DNA of 9,130 nucleotides from Candidatus Latescibacterota bacterium (GTDB taxonomy: Bacteria; JAAXHH01). The notes below the pieces were generated by a model. The model did no database searches, was not told where the DNA came from, and saw nothing but the letters and a program-made list of their open reading frames with translations. How positions within the stretch are numbered: the first letter of the stretch is position 1; every line of letters starts with the position of its first letter. Of the stretch, positions 5,613-9,130 are shown in pieces. A program made the translations under genes and the position numbers. The stretch covers positions 1-9,130 of the forward strand of contig JAJECR010000097.1 of the NCBI GenBank assembly GCA_022821935.1, given 5' to 3'.

Positions 5613-6503
5613 ATGACTTCTCATCGCAGTCCGGCATCCGACTGGTACAAAACCGCCTTTCGTTACGACTACCTGCGGGTGTATCCCCATAGAAACGACG
5701 AAGAGGCGCGCCGCCAGGTCGATTTCCTTTTGGAATGCCTGGACATCGCGCCGCCGTGCGACGTACTGGATCTGGGGTGCGGAGACGGCCGGCACAGCCT
5801 GGAATTGACCCGGCGGGGCTACCGCGTAACCGGACTGGACCTGTCCGGGGAACTGCTGGAGCGTGCGCGCCGCCGTACCGCTGAAGAAGGGCTGGATATC
5901 ACCTTCATCCAGGGCGACATGCGCGATCCGCCCGGCATCTCCGCCTTCGATCTCGTGGTCAATTTCTTCACCAGTTTCGGTTATTTCCGCGAGGACGGAG
6001 AGAACGCCCGAGTCCTCGAAGCCATCTCGCGATCGCTTCGTCCCGGCGGCCGGTTCCTCATGGATTACCTGAACCGCGAATACGTCATTTCCACGCTCGT
6101 CCCGGCGGACAGCCGTACCGTGGAAAGCATGGAAGTCGAGCAGCATCGCTGGATCACGGGAGATCCGGCAGAGCCGGGCGGTCACGTACGTATCAATAAA
6201 CAGGTACGTATCCGGGAAGACGGCGCAGAGCGGAGCTACGACGAATCCGTGCGCATGTATACCCTGGAAGAACTCGACGCCATGATGGACCGGGCCGGCC
6301 TGAAGGTCACGCAGACTTACGGTGATTTCGACGGAAGCCCGGTCAGCGCCGACGCCCCGCGGAATATCCTGCTCGGGCAGACCATGCCGGCCAGGTCGGC
6401 TAGGTCAGCTGGGCAGACCGGTCAGGCCAGGCCGGCCTGCGAATCGAAATCTCGCCCGGGCGCCCTGTCCCGCGACGACAAACCCGCCATGCCATGTCCG
6501 TGA
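5613..6503 (+). CDS. Class I SAM-dependent methyltransferase with extended C-terminus
   Basis: This is a cytosolic Rossmann-fold methyltransferase of unknown substrate. VLDLGCGDGRHSLEL (51-65) is SAM motif I; GLDLS (74-78) carries the acidic ribose contact Asp76. FIQGDMRD (98-105) and FDLVVNFFTSFGYF (112-125) are motifs II-III, and LRPGGRFLMDYLN (142-154) is the post-III strand. The fold appears complete by GDFDGSPVSADAPRNILLG (237-255), where relatives of this type normally end. Residues 258-296 are an Arg/Ser/Gly/Pro-rich tail encoded by short DNA repeats, ending inside the next gene. ATG at 5613 is chosen over GTG at 5607 because AGG at 5605-5607 is correctly spaced for it. The stop overlaps the SAM hydroxide adenosyltransferase start by 10 bases, so translation is probably coupled. 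The methyltransferase call is secure; the acceptor is unknown. Confidence 0.88.
   Translation: MTSHRSPASDWYKTAFRYDYLRVYPHRNDEEARRQVDFLLECLDIAPPCDVLDLGCGDGRHSLELTRRGYRVTGLDLSGELLERARRRTAEEGLDITFIQGDMRDPPGISAFDLVVNFFTSFGYFREDGENARVLEAISRSLRPGGRFLMDYLNREYVISTLVPADSRTVESMEVEQHRWITGDPAEPGGHVRINKQVRIREDGAERSYDESVRMYTLEELDAMMDRAGLKVTQTYGDFDGSPVSADAPRNILLGQTMPARSARSAGQTGQARPACESKSRPGALSRDDKPAMPCP
6375..6430 (+). repeat. Short degenerate tandem repeats in the methyltransferase tail
   Basis: AGGTCGGCT at 6393-6401 and AGGTCAGCT at 6402-6410 are adjacent 9-base units differing at one base. GGGCAGACC occurs at 6375-6383 and again at 6411-6419, exactly 36 bases (four 9-base units) apart, followed by more GGTCAGG/AGGCCGG-like pieces. 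The phase keeps the reading frame. Slippage duplication explains the low-complexity protein tail. Confidence 0.6.
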
Positions 6504-7282
6504 TTACGCTTCTGACCGACTTCGGCCACCGCGACGCTTTCGTCGGCACCATGAAGGGGGTCATCCTGGGCATTTGCCCCGAGGCCCGGATCGTGGACCT
6601 GTCCCACGGGATCGCGCCCCAGGGGATCGACGAAGGCGCCTTCATCCTTCGCACCGCTTATCCGTACTTCCCGGACGGTACCGTGCACGTGGCCGTGGTG
6701 GACCCGGGCGTGGGCGGCGAGCGGCGGGCCCTGATCGTTGAAACACCACGGTACCGGTTCGTCGGACCGGACAACGGCGTCTTCGCCCACGTGTTTGCCC
6801 GGGATACCGTCAACCGCGTCGTTTCCGTGACGGAGACCCGTTTCATGCTGCCGCGCGTCAGCAATACGTTCCACGGCCGGGACGTGTTCGCGCCGGTGGC
6901 GGCCCATCTCGCGCTGGGCAGGGCTATATCCGACTTCGGAACCGGGATCGACGATTACCGCACCGGATCGATCACCGAACCATCGGTGCACGGAAGCGGG
7001 ATCGCCGGTCACGTATTGCATATCGACCACTATGGCAATATAATAACGGATATCAGCGAATCCCTCTTCCTGGATACGACCCGGGAGAAGCGGTTTCAGA
7101 TCAAGCTGGCCGGCCTGTCCCTGGACCGGGTCAACGCGTCCTACGACGAAGCGGCCGACGGGACGGCCCTGGCCATTCTGGACAGCGCGGGACTGCTCGA
7201 GATTGCCGTCAACGGAGGCAGCGCGGCCGACCTGCTTCGCGCGACACCTGGAGACCGCGTCGACGTGGTCGTGAAGCCTTGA
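6494..7282 (+). CDS. SAM hydroxide adenosyltransferase (SAM hydrolase, DUF62 / chlorinase-fluorinase superfamily)
   Basis: This enzyme splits S-adenosylmethionine with water-derived hydroxide into adenosine and methionine. Relatives include the SAM fluorinase and chlorinase. Of 262 residues, ITLLTDFG (4-11) opens the N-terminal domain and binds the ribose through Asp9. VVDPGVGGERR (68-78) and NTFHGRDVFAPVAAHL (124-139) hold the Asp70, Arg77 and His127 set, matching the Asp-Arg-His triad known for the hydroxide-using branch. GPDNGVF lies at 91-97. HIDHYGNIITDI, near residues 177-188, starts the C-terminal domain. Length matches the family. The intact triad argues for SAM hydrolysis rather than halogenation. 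There is no good Shine-Dalgarno before ATG 6494, and it overlaps the methyltransferase by 10 bases, so it probably depends on translational coupling. The physiological purpose of this family is still unclear. Family identification is very secure. Confidence 0.93.
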   Translation: MSVITLLTDFGHRDAFVGTMKGVILGICPEARIVDLSHGIAPQGIDEGAFILRTAYPYFPDGTVHVAVVDPGVGGERRALIVETPRYRFVGPDNGVFAHVFARDTVNRVVSVTETRFMLPRVSNTFHGRDVFAPVAAHLALGRAISDFGTGIDDYRTGSITEPSVHGSGIAGHVLHIDHYGNIITDISESLFLDTTREKRFQIKLAGLSLDRVNASYDEAADGTALAILDSAGLLEIAVNGGSAADLLRATPGDRVDVVVKP

Positions 7283-7409
7283 CCGGCACTCCTCCTGGCC
7301 GCACCCGCACTGCCCTGGTGAGATCAGGCCGCACCAGAACAAGGAAGCGGACCCGATACACCCTGAACAGCAATGGAATCACCCTGTCAGCTAAAACCGG
7401 AGACCGAAC

Positions 7410-9130
7410 ATGTCCGACATGTATCAGCCCATTGAGTCATTTCGTAACAAGGCTTACCTGAAAAGCCTGGAGGAATACCACCGGGAATACGAACGCTCCG
7501 TCGCCGACCCCGAGGTTTTCTGGGCCGAGCAGGCGGAATCCTTCCACTGGTTCAGGAAGTGGGACCGGGTCCGGTCCTACAACTACGATCTGCGGGAGGG
7601 CCCCGTTTCCATCAAGTGGTTCGAAGGCGGCAAGACCAACATCGTGCATAATTGCATCGACCGCCATCTCGAGACGCGGGGCGACCAGACCGCCATCATC
7701 TGGGAAGGCAACGAACCGGGAGAGGACGCCCGGCTCACCTACCGGGAACTGCACGAGCAGGTCTGTCGTTTCGCCAACGTGCTGAAGGCGCGGGGCGTCG
7801 GGAAGGGAGACCGGGTATCGATCTACCTGCCCATGATCCCCGAACTGGCCGTCGCCATGCTGGCCTGCGCCCGGATCGGCGCGGTCCATTCCATCGTGTT
7901 CGGCGGGTTCTCGGCCGATTCGCTGTCGGACCGCATCGTGGATTCGACCTGCAAGACCGTCATCACCGCCAACGGGACTCATCGCGGCGACAAGCCGGTC
8001 TTCATGAAGCCGGTGGCGGACGAAGCCATGGCCTCGGCGGAAAAGGAGATGGGCGAGCCAGTTACCACCTGCATCGTGGTCGACCGGGTCAAGGACGATC
8101 CCGATTTCGCGTTTCCCATGCGGGAGGGCCGTGATTTCTGGTGGCACGAAATGATGGCCGATGCCAACGACGACTGCCCCTGCGAGGAGATGGACGCCGA
8201 GGACCCCCTGTTCATTCTCTACACTTCCGGTTCCACGGGGAAGCCGAAGGGCGTGCAGCATACCGTGGGCGGGTACATGGTTTATACGGGGATCACCCAC
8301 CGCTACGTCTTCGACTACCACGACGGCGACATCTACTTCTGCGGCGCCGACATCGGCTGGGTCACGGGACATTCCTACATCATCTACGGCCCCCTGGGAA
8401 ACGGCGCCACGACGATCATGTTCGAGGGCATTCCCACCTACCCGGCACCCGACAGGTGCTGGGAGATCATCGAGAAGTACAGCGTCAACCAGTTTTACAC
8501 GGCGCCGACGGCCATCCGCGCGCTGGCCCGGGAGGGCGAGGCCTGGCCGGCCCGACATCCCATGCCCACGCTCCGGCTCCTGGGTACGGTGGGCGAGCCG
8601 ATCAATCCCGAGGCCTGGCGGTGGTACCACATAAACGTGGGCAAGGAACGGTGCCCCATCGTGGATACCTGGTGGCAGACGGAGACCGGCGGGATCATGA
8701 TCACCCCGTTGCCGGGCGCCATACCCACCAAGCCGGGGTCGGCCACCCTGCCCTTCTTCGGGGTGAAGCCCGTGCTGCTCGACGGCGAAAGCGGCAGAGA
8801 GCTGGAGGGTAACGGGATCATGGGCGTACTGGCCATCCGGGAGCCCTGGCCCGGGCAGATGCGCACAGTCTACGGGGACCACCAGCGGTTCGAGGACACC
8901 TATTTCCAGCAATACAAGGGATATTACTTCACCGGGGACGGCTGCCGCCGGGACGAGGACGGGTACTACTGGATCACGGGCCGGGTGGACGACGTCATCA
9001 ACGTCTCGGGACACCGGATGGGCACGGCGGAGGTGGAGAGCGCCCTGGTAGCCCACGGCTCGGTAGCCGAAGCGGCCGTGGTGGGGTTCCCCCACGAGAT
9101 CAAGGGACAGGGCATCTACGCCTATGTGAC
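7410..9130 (+). CDS. acsA: Acetyl-CoA synthetase, 5' part (3' end outside window)
   Basis: This AMP-forming acetate-CoA ligase activates acetate to acetyl-AMP and then acetyl-CoA in the cytosol. The 573 visible codons are uninterrupted. They include the N-terminal YLKSLEEYHREYE and FEGGKTNIVHNCIDRH segments, and VHSIVFGGFSADSL. The phosphate-binding loop YTSGSTGKPKG is at 271-281, followed by DIGWVTGHSY. DTWWQTETGG contains Trp422, equivalent to Salmonella Trp414, which limits the pocket to acetate. YFTGDG lies at 506-511 with Asp510, and ITGRVDDVINVSGHR holds Arg525 and Arg536. Full enzymes are about 650 residues, so about 75-80 residues are missing, including the PxxxxGK lysine controlled by acetylation. 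ATG 7410 has GGAG at 7399-7402. It lies 127 bases after the previous gene, a gap in which I find neither a clear promoter nor a terminator. The enzyme call is near certain. Confidence 0.96.
   Translation, partial: MSDMYQPIESFRNKAYLKSLEEYHREYERSVADPEVFWAEQAESFHWFRKWDRVRSYNYDLREGPVSIKWFEGGKTNIVHNCIDRHLETRGDQTAIIWEGNEPGEDARLTYRELHEQVCRFANVLKARGVGKGDRVSIYLPMIPELAVAMLACARIGAVHSIVFGGFSADSLSDRIVDSTCKTVITANGTHRGDKPVFMKPVADEAMASAEKEMGEPVTTCIVVDRVKDDPDFAFPMREGRDFWWHEMMADANDDCPCEEMDAEDPLFILYTSGSTGKPKGVQHTVGGYMVYTGITHRYVFDYHDGDIYFCGADIGWVTGHSYIIYGPLGNGATTIMFEGIPTYPAPDRCWEIIEKYSVNQFYTAPTAIRALAREGEAWPARHPMPTLRLLGTVGEPINPEAWRWYHINVGKERCPIVDTWWQTETGGIMITPLPGAIPTKPGSATLPFFGVKPVLLDGESGRELEGNGIMGVLAIREPWPGQMRTVYGDHQRFEDTYFQQYKGYYFTGDGCRRDEDGYYWITGRVDDVINVSGHRMGTAEVESALVAHGSVAEAAVVGFPHEIKGQGIYAYV

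Noticed and set aside
7437..9095. Very long minus-strand open frame (552 codons)
   Set aside because: It is the antisense of acetyl-CoA synthetase; its product is His/Gly/Asp-rich without a family, as is common opposite GC-rich genes.

Overview
The window looks like a chromosomal stretch from a GC-rich, double-membraned bacterium. A Mla/MCE lipid-transport permease and its MCE partner at the left edge imply an outer membrane. Start codons include GTG, genes are closely packed, and most coding stretches are GC-rich: 41/60 G+C at 781-840 and 42/60 at 3841-3900. I cannot name the taxon from sequence alone; an uncultured environmental lineage is plausible but is only a guess.

Layout from left to right. 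(1) 1-1521: the 3' part of an MlaE-type ABC permease, then an MlaD-type MCE protein, as one operon. (2) 1522-1925: a 404-base AT-richer gap with no gene I can support. It holds a hairpin-like inverted repeat and two perfect palindromes lying 2 bases apart. (3) 1926-3343: a two-gene unit that stands out in base composition (25/60 G+C at both 2581-2640 and 3121-3180). It encodes a HipA/HipT-like kinase core followed, with a 4-base overlap, by a small protein resembling the N-terminal subdomain of HipA (HipS-like). No HipB repressor gene is visible. (4) 3393-5002: an O-methyltransferase and a PfkB sugar kinase of the 2-keto-3-deoxygluconate kinase type, only 8 bases apart. (5) 5042-5410, minus strand: a small acidic coiled-coil protein of unknown function, convergent with the sugar kinase. 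A 202-base divergent promoter region follows. (6) 5613-7282: a class I SAM-dependent methyltransferase overlapping by 10 bases a SAM hydroxide adenosyltransferase (DUF62 family). (7) 7410-9130: most of acetyl-CoA synthetase, cut by the right edge.

The candidate unusual system is the kinase plus HipS-like pair. It appears to be a split HipA module in inverted order (kinase first), without HipB. The second gene has a near-ideal ribosome binding site and the kinase gene a poor one, as expected if the small protein must be made in excess to restrain the kinase. The palindromes upstream could be its operator, but no DNA-binding protein is seen in the unit. The remaining genes are ordinary metabolism and envelope functions. 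The methyltransferase / SAM hydroxide adenosyltransferase coupling is the next most interesting point.
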